64,000 nucleotides of DNA, from the NCBI GenBank assembly GCA_003640385.1, contig RCAB01000029.1, forward strand, positions 1-64,000, written 5' to 3'. This stretch comes from Setaria digitata (lineage: Eukaryota; Nematoda; Chromadorea; Rhabditida; Setariidae). Under the pieces are notes generated by a model. The model saw only the letters and a program-made list of their open reading frames with translations. It ran no database searches and was not told the DNA's origin. Shown piece by piece: positions 39,001-52,657 of this stretch. How positions within the stretch are numbered: position 1 is the first letter of the stretch; every line of letters begins with the position of its first letter. A program made the translations under genes and the position numbers.

Positions 39001-41602
39001 AATGAACAAACAACAAATGCGAATGCTGATTTGCAAGAGTTTGTTGTACATTTGTTGAATGCCATTTTATTAAAAAAGTTTTAAACTTTTTTGAAAAGTC
39101 AAACCATTCCTCATTTCATCTCATCCATTTTCATCAGCAACTACAACATGTGTTCACTTTCAGATCAAAAAAAGAAATAGAAGGGATAAAATTTGAATTT
39201 AGGTTGAGGACAGTAAGAATAAAAGCAGGTCCATTCATCCATATAGATCTTCTTTTTCCTTAGTAATTATAACACATCAATTCTCCTCTTTTTTTCCTCC
39301 ACTTTTCACCACTGTATCATTTTTAAATTCATTTCCGTAATTTATATAATGCTGAAAATTGAGCGGAAGGTTTAACTGTGACCTCATTTAATCATTCCAC
39401 CATCATTTTCCTATTATCATATCAATTTGCAACATGACATGATGTTAGGATCATCACCTTTGATATTTATTTTTCCTTTTTTTTTTTTTTTTGAACATTC
39501 TTTTCAGAAGTGCACTGCAAGAAAATTAAACAAATTAAAAATTCAAAAAAAAAAAAAATCAATCTGAAAAGGATGATTAACTTTTGTTATTTCTAAAAAA
39601 ATATTTAAACAGTGAAATATTGTTGTAATTTTCTTTCTTTTAAAATTCTCTTCACTGCGAAAATCATTCTTCAATTATTCTCTCTCTCTCTCTTTCGAAA
39701 AAAAAAAAAAGATATTTAAAATATGCTATCATTTCTTGGTTTGATAACTTCCAGAAAATTTATACGATATAAAATAATATACTATCATTAGGACTGTATC
39801 AAAATAAATGACGAAAAGTACCGATTATCCGGATCGAAGTCGAACGAGCAATTTTTTTCAACAATTACTGCATTTTATTCAAATATTAAATATTAATTTG
39901 CACTGAATTATCATCAGCGCTGTAGAAATGATGATTAAAATAATTTCATCGGAAATCGTAATTAATATTCAATATTTGAACGAAAAGTACCGGAAAGCAC
40001 TAAAATTGAAGTGTTTTTCCACAAAAAATGCAATCAAGGGAGACAGAATTTAACATTCATTTTGAATAATTTACAATTAATCTAAAATATAAATGAAATT
40101 TTTATACTTCTATTATTTACACAGAGAAAAAGTTTGCAAACTTCTGTTGAAACTAATTATCCATATAGCAAATTTTTAACTTTCTTTTTACAGACGTTCA
40201 AATTGCACTTTACTTCATTAGGGTATTCAAATTCATTGTTGAAAATTTTAAAGTTTTCTGCCGCTGCTTCATTTTCTGAATTTTTTATTTTCTAATTTCT
40301 CTTTTTAAATTATTTTGCATATTTTCTAAATTACAACAATTGATTTTTTCAGTCACATTTTTTTCTTTTTTATTAAATTTAATAGGTGAATAGTTTCCGG
40401 AGCGATAAAACATGATCTTGTTGCTGATTAGTTGAATCTACAATTATTACAATAAAGTAATGAATCCATATCGTATATCAAATTCTTGTTGTAATCTGAA
40501 AAAAAAAAAAGAAAGCAATTATATCTGAATATCAAATAAGTTTTAAATTTATCGTAAAATTTAAAACCGATCAACCTCATATTTCAAAATTACACTTACC
40601 ATTTCTTTCTTTTTTCTTTATTTCTTACCTGGTTGAGGTGGTTTAATGGGAAAATATTTCTTTTTTTGGACTGATAAATACTCTCTCAATGCAACAATAT
40701 TATTTATTGTTGTCAATCACCTCGGCCTTTTCTCATTCTTTTTTTCGACTAGCAATAGTTTATACTTCGAGAAAAAAGAATTTCAAAATTAAAAGATGTG
40801 AACATTTAGTGCTTCATTTTCATTCCTTTCCTTCTGTGAATCCTCTATTCTGCTCGATTTTTCCATTGTATGAAAAATTTTTCTTTGACTGATATGATAA
40901 GAAGGACTATCAGAAATTTTAAACTGAAATGGCTAATAACCGTAGCATGTATTGGTAGGCAAATATCATATTGATTGTGATGATCATATATTTGATTTGT
41001 TTCTTTTATTTGTTATATATATATATTTTTTCAATCATCTGAACTTTCAGCTCATCTCATATTATCTAATCTCGAACCTGTTCAGAAGATTCCCATAACT
41101 GATTTTATTTCCCAATTAAAATGCAGCAATTTTTAATTGTAATGTGAATAATTAGGAAGATTTCGGATAATTCTGAACAAATAACAACAATTCGTATTGC
41201 ATGGTAAAGGATAATGCCACTGCCAATTAATTGCTGTTATATTTGATCGAGCCAGTTTCTCAATCTTTCAATATTTTATAAGACTTCGAATGAATTCGTT
41301 TAATTATAATCCTGCACCTATCCTGAAATTCATCAGACTTTTACCTGAGAATTGTTTCTTAGCATTTATGATATTTCTGTATGCTACAGTAATTTCAACT
41401 TCAGACAAACCGACTGACGGTAGCTAAATTAAATCAACTTATTTGCAAGTATTTTAGAAATCATAGCTGAGAAAGTGATGAACTGATATGTTTAATTATT
41501 CTTATAATTTGCTATTTATTGGGAAGTATTTCAAATAAATGAGACGAATTTAGCTTATAAATTGTTAAGAGTGATTCATTCTTATGCCTTTTTTCTACCG
41601 AA

Positions 41603-42210
41603 GACTAAGTTTTTCAGAGCTTTGACCTAGGCTCCCTCTACATTAAGTTTTTCAGAGCTTTGACCTAGGCTCCCTCTACATTAAGTTTTTCAGAGCTTTG
41701 ACCTAGGCTCCCTCTACATTAAGTTTTTCAGAGCTTTGACCTAGGCTCCCTCTACATTAAGTTTTTCAGAGCTTTGACCTAGGCTCCCTCTACATTAAGT
41801 TTTTCAGAGCTTTGACCTAGGCTCCCTCTACATTAAGTTTTTCAGAGCTTTGACCTAGGCTCCCTCTACATTAAGTTTTTCAGAGCTTTGACCTAGGCTC
41901 CCTCTACATTAAGTTTTTCAGAGCTTTGACCTAGGCTCCCTCTACATTAAGTTTTTCAGAGCTTTGACCTAGGCTCCCTCTACATTAAGTTTTTCAGAGC
42001 TTTGACCTAGGCTCCCTCTACATTAAGTTTTTCAGAGCTTTGACCTAGGCTCCCTCTACATTAAGTTTTTCAGAGCTTTGACCTAGGCTCCCTCTACATT
42101 AAGTTTTTCAGAGCTTTGACCTAGGCTCCCTCTACATTAAGTTTTTCAGAGCTTTGACCTAGGCTCCCTCTACATTAAGTTTTTCAGAGCTTTGACCTAG
42201 GCTCCCTTTA
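41603..42210. repeat. 38-bp minisatellite, 16 near-identical copies
   Basis: The unit reads AAGTTTTTCAGAGC, then TTTGACCTAGGCTCCCTC, then TACATT. Units repeat exactly every 38 bases from 41603 to 42210. Only the first (GACTAAG start) and last (CCCTTTA end) visibly differ. The unit is GC-richer than its surroundings. It contains CCTAGG, a splice-acceptor-like TTTTTCAG, and on the reverse strand AGGTCA. There are no spacers and no coding frame of note. Confidence 0.97.
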
Positions 42211-44979
42211 CATTATTTTCACCACTACAGTGAAAATTTCTCCCAATTCTTTTCTTTTCTTTAAATTCATTCTAATTTATCAGAAAAGACGAATAAAATC
42301 GATTTGACATTTGCATTGTAAAAAAAAATTTTTGCAAAGAAAAGTAAAATTTTTTTTCTTGTTAATAATAAGTGCGCTACTTATCAGATTTTTTAACGGT
42401 AAAATTTGAAAAGATATTTTATTTTGTATCCTGTCCAAAGATTTTTTTTTTATTCAGTACTATCTCTTAGATTCTGTTCTCGTTCAGTCTCAAAATCGTT
42501 CATTTACTTATCCGTCCAATTTTCGGATTTTCCTCCTTCGAAACCCAGCAATTTAGAATTTTCCGAATAGTTTTCTCTTTTACTGAGAAGTACAATGAAT
42601 TGTATGCTTACACTCCAGTTAGTAATTATAAGCATTCTATCACTGTAATTCAGAGTTTACGTATACAATGGGCAAATCTTCATCTCAATTCATCAGTTTA
42701 GAATAGAAATTAACTGAAACATCGATTAAACCATAAAAATATTATCCGTAATATTTGCATAAACATTTCAAAACTCTCAAAAAATATACAGGTCACTTCA
42801 AAAATGATGATCACAGTACAGGTCATTGTAGAAGAGTGCTATTATTTATCAAGTTCAAATCATTAATTATCACCTACGATTGCTATGTATCAAAAGGAGA
42901 AATCTGGAAAGGGATAAAACAGTTGAAGTGTGAAAGAATATTAATAATAAAACTGTCAGTTTGGTAATTAATTACTAAAAATTTACTAACTGAAATATAC
43001 TTCATCTTGTCAGTACGAGATTTTACTTTCATACGATTGTTTAGATTTGACTATAAATTAAAAAATATAGTAAGAACAGATAATTATAACAAAATAAATC
43101 AATTTAATAAACAGTTTAATGTAGCGATAGTAAGTGATAACACTGCTACCATAATGATAATGAGTCATTCCAATTTAAATCAACTTTTATGTAACGATAA
43201 TTCAGTACCAACATTTTAATTTCATATGTTATTTCATTTAATTTCTTACAAATTTGTTTTAAATAGCTTCTCTTTTTATTCACGAGATGGGTATTTAAAC
43301 TTTTTTCAGTGATATCAAACTACGCAATTTTATATTTTTTCTTTTTTAGCTTCATAATAAAGGTTTTTTTTTTAAATTCTTTTCCCTGCTTTTAAAAATA
43401 AATTCTTTAATTCCACCTCAAACACTGTATTTATTTAAATCATTATTTCCATCAATCAGTTCATCTTTCATTGTCAGCCCTTTTCACTAATAATTCTCTA
43501 TCATAAATGCCTGATTATATTTCTAAACTTTCAGGCCGCCATTTTCGAATTAGATTTTTATAAATTTTCAATCCATTATTTCTATTCCTCTTCATCCATT
43601 CCAATTTACTGCATAAAATTTTCAAAATTTTGACCGTAAGAATTTGCTGGCTTCTCAGCCAAAGATTTTACAAAATTTTCAGAATTAGGTGAATAAAATA
43701 ATCAGAAATTTTCATCATTCTCAAAAAAATTTTACATTTTAATGAAAATTATTGCATCAATCGAATTAACTTTTTTTTCGTGTAATTTTTGACTTCCTTT
43801 GCAGAAATCAAATTGGAAACCCATTGATCATTTTTCTTTTTTTAAATTGGAATTATTGAAAAAATATTCGTCATCGCTATAAAAAAGTTCATTTTTAGTA
43901 TCATCAAGATTATTGTTGTGGTATTGGTAATTATTCCACTAATAATATTTATCATACTAATAATCATGTCGTTATTTGACGGATAATCTACACAATTACT
44001 ATGATAAACAATCGTTGTTGTGTATTTGAAGAAGCAATGCAAAGAAAGGTTTCGTGATTAATTTCATTTAGCTACATGTATGATATGAATAAATTAAATT
44101 GGTGGCAAGAATTCATTTCAATAAATATTTGTTGTATCTCAGTTGAAAATAGTTTTAATTAAAGGCGTTTGCTCTCTGCAGACTAAATAGGTCGGGGATG
44201 TGGCTAAGGAACTTGTACAGCAGATGAGAATTAATTAACCAAGACAGTCCTAAAACAATACAATTTGCTACTTTTGCAGAATTGCTAATTAATGAAATCA
44301 CTTTGTCTATGTGTTAGTATCACCGAATGAGTATGTAAATTAGTTTGAAACGAAAAGGTTTATAGGAAAAGTAAATTTTGAAGGTTCATTGGACAATAAC
44401 TAATATCATTTTGATGGTCATTATGGGTCATCTCGCTGAAAATATCTGTCACAGATTTATTGTCACAGTAATATCTGTCATAGATTTATTGTCACACACC
44501 GCACAAGTCATTAATCTTTTCATAGATTTTTCAAAATTTGAAAATCATTTTTTAAATGCTAATTATCTCAACGCAAATTTTAGCTTTTAATTATTCTGGC
44601 TTCTGCTGAGCGATAAAAATTTCGCGGCTGTTATTTAATTATTGGGCACACTATATCGAATTTTAAAATATCACCAGCAAAATAATAAATAATATTTCAT
44701 AACTTTATTTTTGATAAATTTCAGGTAGAGTAGAAGTAAAATTTGCATTTTTTTTTTTGAAACAGGTCACTGTCAATTACTGTTTTCACGAATTTTAACA
44801 ATCATTTGCATGACCAACTTTCTCTCTGCACCTGGCACTCATTGTACATAAATTTATTATCATAGCATGACTTGTACATACTTGGACAATTTCAACAGTA
44901 TGGAAGAGATAAGATAAAAAAATAAAACACGCAAAATAACCTTCCTTGTCCTTCACAGTTCAATAATCAAATTACACAC

Positions 44980-44988
44980 CTCTCTCCC

Positions 44989-45065
<77 letters not shown>
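44980..45065. repeat. TC dinucleotide microsatellite
   Basis: About 85 bases of TC with a few CCC interruptions at the left end. Confidence 0.95.
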
Positions 45066-45066
<1 letters not shown>

Positions 45067-45854
45067 ATTGTAAATTTTTTATTGGAACAATAAAATTGTA
45101 ACTTTTTCTTTTTCTTAAACTAATGTAACTTCAGATGGCGAGAAAATGAGTTATTACTATTTATTTTTTGTTAATTTTAACAGGTTAACAAGTTTCTTTG
45201 CTTCTTCTCTTTTTTTTTTTTTTTTTTTTTTTGCATGTATAAATAATATGAGCTAACGCGAATAAGTATAGCGTGAAAATTTAAAATTTTATTTTACAAA
45301 ATTTAAATTATTTAAAGGCTTGCAATTATAATTATAGGATTTGATAATTCATCGAAATATTTCATTAAGTCAGGTGGACTAACCAGAAGATATAGCATAT
45401 ATGTGATTATGTCAAGTGTCACACATTCTTTCATCTTTCCGATCTTATTCTTATCATTTGAGCAATTTGTTAAATCAGGTAAAAAATTAACTAATTATTA
45501 TTGAAACATTTCGAGTGTTTTAATTTACAGATTTCTTTTTTTTTTTGTTTTTGCTATTTGTTTATATTTCACATTTTATTTTATTTTATTTTTTTGCTAA
45601 AAATTAATTCACAACTTATTTTTTCTGTTCCTTCTGCTCTTTATATTTCAATTTTTCAAAATTTTTGTTTCATAAAAATTAATTTTTGCAAATTCCTTTA
45701 CGATTTATTTTAGGAAACTATAATCTTCTAAATCTTTTATTTCAAAATTCATACTCTATCAATATAAATAATTTTCGTATAGATTCGTATAGTTGTTATA
45801 TTTTTTAAAGGCAGAATCCATCCAGTCTATGTCAAACTTTGAAATAATTTTTAG

Positions 45855-48800
45855 AGCCATCAGTACCACTACCGTCACCTGCACAAATCTTTTCCGGAAA
45901 TCCTGATTCTGATTTGGGCCAGCAAAATCCGTTATCATCTCTTGCTTACGGATTGACACAGTCATTATCAGATAATTCAACTTTTTCTCCATTACTTCGA
46001 AAAATGGCTTCAGTATCGTAAGTAGTAAACATTGATAATGAAAAGTGTTTAAAATTTAAATTTCATTTTTGCAAAAATTGCGCCAATTCGCTTTTCACTT
46101 TAAAAGAAAAAACTTTCAGTTTTTTTTTTTTTTTTTTTACAATTTAAAGAGATAAAGTTTTGCTGATAATATTGATTTTATACTGATAATATTGATAATA
46201 CTGATTTTCTTTTTGCAGTAGCAAATTTCATGAAATTTGATAACAGAAAATTTCTTTATTTCTTCTATTAAATAAACATTTTTTTTCAATCCCAACGATA
46301 ACTATTACAATGGCCCACTCAGCTGTCGTTTCTTTTCAAGTATTCAAACTTTAAATTAGGCAGTTGGAAATGCTTCGTTGCCCAAAGCAAACAAATATTT
46401 GGCCATTAGTGGGCCAATACAACTGGTTTAGATCGGTTTTCATTCCGCTCATGGGTACTGTTATTTATGTGTAAATAAATTTCTTAAAATAAAATCCTAT
46501 TTTAACGAATTAAAATGATTTTACAATAAAAGGCATCAAGTTGGCAGCATTTTCGTATGAATAAATTCCAGTTAAAAAGAGGAAAAATGCCAATTTATGA
46601 AACAAAAAAAAAAAGATCGTTTATTAAATTTATTGAAGAATAAGTTTTTTTTTTTTGCATTTCTTTTCTTTTCTTTTTTGGTTCTGTATCGACTTTTTGT
46701 TAATTTATTTATCCAAATGTAAAAAATAGATTACATTTTATTCGGCTGTACAATATCAATTAATTAATTCTATAATTGGCAGCATTGCTTTTCAACAACT
46801 GATATGATAAGATTATCATGCAAGTATTTGCAACACTTTCTCTTATTTCTCGCTTGGCTAAAATATGAAAATTTTCTGCACCAGAAAAAATTACATCACA
46901 TGCAACTAAAGTATCTTCAAAAGTACCAATTTACAAAAAATACTTGAATTTTCCAGAAAGATCCAGGATACATTTTAATGATTCAAATTAGTTCGACTTT
47001 AATTCAGCTGTTTTTTTTTTGCATGGAAATCAAGTGATATTTTACACCTGAAAAAGACTAATGTTAAATTTTTAAATAAGAACGATTGTTGGATAATGCA
47101 TTCAGAGATTTATCCAACTTAACTTACTAATTCTCAAACAATATTTAGAAATATAACGTAAAAATTTCAATTGCTAATTAATTGCTTCTGAAATTTGCTG
47201 CAATTGAAGCTAATTTCAGCTCACAGAATAGCGATGAAAAAGCATCGACAAATTTATTAAAGTATCGAAAAGGAGAAAAATTGTCGAAAAAATTTTACAT
47301 CATGCCGAAAACTGACAGTGTAAACGAAGTATGTTTTTTTTTTTTTTTATTAATTTAGCTTTTTTTTTTCGCTTCATTTTTATTCGAAAAACTTAAAAAG
47401 TCGAAAATTTTCTCACTCTATGTAAAAGTCTGAAACATTAAGTCAATAATTGTTTCGATTCTTAAATATTTTTCATTCATCCGTTTTACTATACTTTCAG
47501 ATATCAACAAATAACGCGATATTTCGTTCTTTTCGGGAAGACAACTTTGATGAGAACTATCAAAGAATTAATGAAACTTATTTTTTAGAAGGAAACAATT
47601 CAGATATGCAACATTTTCATAAATTTTACAATCAGGTATAGGTACCATTAATACTTCAATTTTCCACACAAATTATATAAATCACCATCATATGAATGCT
47701 GAAAATTTCTGAATTATGTTCCTGATTAGAATTCAGTAATTTATGCAAAAAAAAAAAAAAACAAATTCTCGAACAGAGTAGCAAACTTGAGTTAACTCTT
47801 CCGATAAATACTCTTCAGTAATTTATGCACCTTATCAGGCATATGTAATAATGAGTTTAATTATATTTAGAGACAGGAAATATTATTTTTAATAAAAATT
47901 TTTATTAATTTAAGAATTCGGAAGAATTTATACTTTCTAATGCGATTTTACGCTTCAGCTCACCAAATCACATAAAGTTCAATCATTTTTGTTGAAAGAA
48001 TATAACCTTCCCAAACAAATTTAATCAGTTCCTGTCAGATCTAATATGAATTTTTTCTTTTCGTATAGATGCGCATAAATTAGGCAATTATACAACTATT
48101 ATACATTAAACTTCATGACCTTACGTAAAAAATTAGATTTCACTACCAGTTCCATTATTGATGCCGGAAGGTATTTCAACTGAAAATCAATAACTAATTT
48201 AATAGTATCATTGAAATTTCAAAAGCCTAATTGTTGTAAACACTGATAGTATAATAAAAAATTAAATTCTGCATTTCTTTGGAAAGTGAAAGAATGATTG
48301 GAAATACGACAATTAGAAAAAAAAAAAAAGGAAAAGAAAATGTGTGGGGATGTTTTATTGCTATATCTAAATAAAATGTTGCACATGAAAGGATAATTCG
48401 TGAAAAAAGTAGCTTTTAAATTATTTTGTTAAAATATTTCTTTTTTAAAATTGAGATCAATTTCTAGATACAGCCAAGTTCCAGGTAGAAGTATTTTCTA
48501 GGTGGAACTGTTTGCTTTGATCTTCAAGGCTTAAATAGAAGCAATTGCTAATTGGCTCAAGATTATTTTTCATTCCTTCAATTTCATTCCTCTTCTTTTC
48601 ACTTCTTCCTCTCAGTCGCTTTCCCTACCGATTTCATTATTTTTAAAAGTCCCCTAACTGTGTGTTTTAAAAATTTCTAAATGCCTTCGTATTCATTTTT
48701 CTGTAGAAGGAAAATGTGATAAAAGTTGCAATAAAGTAATTGACCATTGACTCTTAAAGTGACCTTTCTCCATCACATCTTATCGTTTTTATATCAAATT

Positions 48801-51800
48801 TCATTTGTTTCTTTTTTTTTTCAGCACATTTTATTGGCTTAATTTTACTTCACTTCATTTGTCGGAAATGCAACGTTCCGGATATAACTTACGTGAAATA
48901 TACATCAGATCCTAAAATTACTCATCGTCAAATGTCTGCACTGATTGTGTATTACTATAAGAATTATAAAATATGCAGCAATTTGTAATTTGTTATGATT
49001 TTTAAGGAACCACCAATTAACGAATCATTTTTTACAAGTAATCTCGATAGAATTTCTTCGCAACAACTATCACCACTATTATCATTTAAAGTTATCACTA
49101 AGACGAAGCCAATCACGAATACTATTTCGCATGGTATATTTTTGCTGTAATTTTTGGAGTTAAATTTTTACAAAAATCTTTTCTTTCATACACGATAGAA
49201 AAAAGATAAATATCACTAATAATTAGTAAGCAATGCTCTTTGTGAATTATTCTTCGCGGAAGACAATGAAAGATTAAGTCAGTTGAAATTAAAACATAAA
49301 ACTAAAGAATCAATGTTTGCAAATCTGATAATTCCATGTTATCATACTGATAATTGAAACAGCTATGCTAATATTATCTATAACTCCACAGTGTTGATTG
49401 AAAATTTTTTGGTTTCAACTTTTTATGCTGCAATATTATCACTAATTTAGACACTATCGATAAGAAATAAGAGATAAGTCATTGATTGAGTTCTGACAGG
49501 AAGCAGACCTTAAATTGTCGGTATACGGAAAGATGGAAAAATGAAAAAAGAAAAAATAAAATAAAAATTGGTAAGAAACCAAACTGAAATTTTGTTTTTC
49601 AGATTTTGAAGAAGTACCATTCACATCAATCAGTCTAGATAGTGAAAAAACGGCCAGAGAAAAGAATCGAAGTTTGGATATTAATGATATCAATCATAGC
49701 TTAAGAAATAATTTAATCTTGCCAGATGATAATGATGATGATCAAAATCCATTAGTACCGGAAGAGCATAACAAATTTGAGCAGAAATATCCAGAAATAA
49801 CGACTACTTTATCCACACTTAAATACTGGGAGATGCAAAGGACCGATTCCGGTCAGTCGATCATCAAAGTTACAACAGCAACTCCTACACTTCATCAGAC
49901 TAACCGAATTAATGAATTGCATGACTTCAGTAATATTGGAAACGGAAACGGAATTGTAGAAGATAGTAACTGGATTGAAGATGTTAGCTTAAAATCTGAT
50001 GACAATGTTGTGGAATTAAATATTTTAAGGTAATTAAAAATACTTTCTAATTTAACTCATCTCTCTACCTATTCTGCATTTTAGTCATCTAACTAATAAT
50101 TGTATTTAAGTTGATCATTTTTAGGAAAAATCCATCACTACTTTCGATCTCTACTCCTCAATTGTCAACTTCTACCACTAGCACTTTGATCAATCATCTT
50201 GTTTCCGATGATGATTTAATAGCAAAAACCACCACTGATGAAACTATTTTCACTACCAAATCAGACTTATTCTTCACAGCTCTTACTTCAAAGCAAAATC
50301 AGAAGCCTCCATCAGCAGCAGCAGCAAAAATGATTTCGGCAAATGATATTACTGATTTCGAATCATCATCAACCGAATCTTCAAAGCCCCTCACTACTGG
50401 CATGGATGGTTTAGTGTTGAATGTAGAGGAATCTGGACATGAAAATCTTTCACTATCTCCAGAATCTGATCTTCTTTCGATTCCTACACTTCATCTGTCA
50501 GCATTACCAGCACCATCTATTGCTAGTGATTACAATGACCTGAATGAATTTCCATCGATCAGTGTCTTTTCATCGAATGACAACGATGAAGGAGAACAGT
50601 CAGAATCATGGAACAGCAAAAATTCTGAAACGACAACTAACAGAAATTTCTATCGCAAAAAAGAAAATTTCGATCTTTTGCCACATGAAAATGTGAAGTT
50701 AGACAAATTTAACAGTGAGAAAATTACCGCTAGCTTAGTTAACAGCCAAAAAGAACACTATCAGTTGAGAACGAAGCAAATATCCACTGATAAGCCTGTG
50801 GCAAAACTTTCATCAAGTAGTGATTCAGGTCAGTAGTTTGAAATTCTATTTGATGAGTAAAGTTATTTTTTTAATGTTTAAAAAATCTAAAATGCTCAAA
50901 TGTGAATTTAAAAAAATCAAAGAGAGTCTAAACATTTCTATAATTAATCCTTAAAAAAAAAAAAAAAAAAATGATTTATTAAATGATCAGTATGCTATCT
51001 GTATTGCAAACATTTTAAGAAATTTTGTTGCGAAAATTTTAATTATCATGGAATTGAGAGCTGAATTGAAAGATTTAGAAATTTTAAATTTTATTACTAA
51101 ACAATCTTTCTATCAATTATAATGCCTTCTGAGTGCGATTAAACGAGGTGTTGAATTTATTATCTAAAGAAAAAATAAAATGCCTAAAGATTAAAATTAG
51201 CAACTAGTTTTTATCATTTTCTAACCATTTCCAGGAGTTCATTTCGAGATTACTTTAAAATATATATATATGATCACATTATCGCAGTGCTTTTTTTTTT
51301 CTTTCATTATCAATCTTAGGTTTTGGTCCCCTCGAGCTATCATCCATTCTGGGTAATGAAATTGACAAAACATTTGCCAATTTAATTAATTTCGAAAAAC
51401 AACAATTGGGTATTTCAATACCGAAAAATCCCAATTTGGCAGCTGGAGTGACCATTGCACAAGTGCCAGAACAGGATAGCATCGATACCGTTATGGTTCT
51501 TATAAATTCTATATTGTTTTTTTTTTTTTTTTAAATTTTAAAAAAACGAAATTTATTTCGAAGTTTCGAAAGTAAAAAAAAAAAAAAAAATGAATGAATG
51601 GATCAATTGGATACGTTATTTTGTTTATTTCATTTTCATACTAATACATAAACAGCAATTGTTTCGAAAATAAAAATTTGAAATTAATTTTAAGACAATT
51701 GGGAACAAAGAAATTTCATTCAAACGAGGACTTATGAATGGTAAAGTATTGGAGAGACAAAAAACCTTTGTTGCTGGTAAACCTGTCACCTTGGAGATGT

Positions 51801-52626
51801 GGAATCCTATAATATACGGTAAAAACTTATGGATTATTTTTAAAATTATCAAATTTATCAAATTGCTCACTTATCAAACGGTATGTTGACGAAATAACTT
51901 ATTTTTTCACTTATCATATTAGAGAAAATCGTCGAATAATTTTGCTAAAACCATTAAAATAATAAATTATCTGAATAACTAGCAAACTTTTATTATGATG
52001 AATTACTATTAATTTAATGGAAAATGAAAACCAAAGTACAATTTTTTTTTTTGAACTATCATCATTAAATGGCGCTTCATATTCTTGCTATTAATTCTTG
52101 AATTTTTGTTGTAACAGTTATGATAATATTAAAATGAATTAGTTACGAACGTTACTATCCTTACTTGTAATATTAGATAATTATTAGAATATCATAATTG
52201 GTAAATTTCTGCTAGTTCGCTAGAAATTTTTTCAGTCTTATTTAACTTTGTAATAGCAGAAGAAAGACAATTGCGCAAAATGCTTATTGCTGTATTAAAA
52301 TTAGTATTAAAAGCACTGAAGTTTTCTAAATTCACTACTCTTTGTCTTTCCTAAGAAAGAAATTCAAATATTGTTTTGTTTTCTTCTGAATAAAAAAAAA
52401 ACTTAGAATAAGAGCAAACAAAATAATTAAAAAAAAAAAAGAAATTGTGAAAATAACAGCACTCTTTTTTTATAAATATCATTCGAAATATTTCATTTCG
52501 CTGTAATTATCACGAAAATGATTTTGATATCTTTTTATGAGCTCTTCTTCTTTATCACATTCAGAATTCTAGACAATAGAGGGAATGGGATATAGTATTT
52601 GCTATTAAACCATTCTACTTCTGATT

Positions 52627-52657
<31 letters not shown>

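Larger units (their letters stand above)
35470..45854. other. Gene-poor region of about 10 kb
   Basis: Between the kinase gene and the PAN-domain gene no coding region can be supported on either strand. The sequence is strongly AT-rich with many poly-T and poly-A runs, a TTAAAA repeat at 36434-36461, the 38-bp minisatellite at 41603-42210 and a TC microsatellite at about 44980-45065. The missing 5' exon or exons of the PAN-domain gene, including any signal peptide, probably lie in its right-hand part. Confidence 0.5.

Noticed and set aside
41603..42210. CRISPR-like regular repeat
   Set aside because: Units are head to tail with no spacers, in a eukaryotic genome; it is a minisatellite.
45501..45713. 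Hydrophobic frame that could be a signal-peptide exon of the PAN-domain gene
   Set aside because: It begins at TTG rather than ATG, is dominated by poly-T-derived Phe/Leu/Ile, and offers no phase-1 donor.
49454..49693. Minus-strand open frame opposite the PAN-domain gene
   Set aside because: Antisense shadow of the exon starting at 49603.
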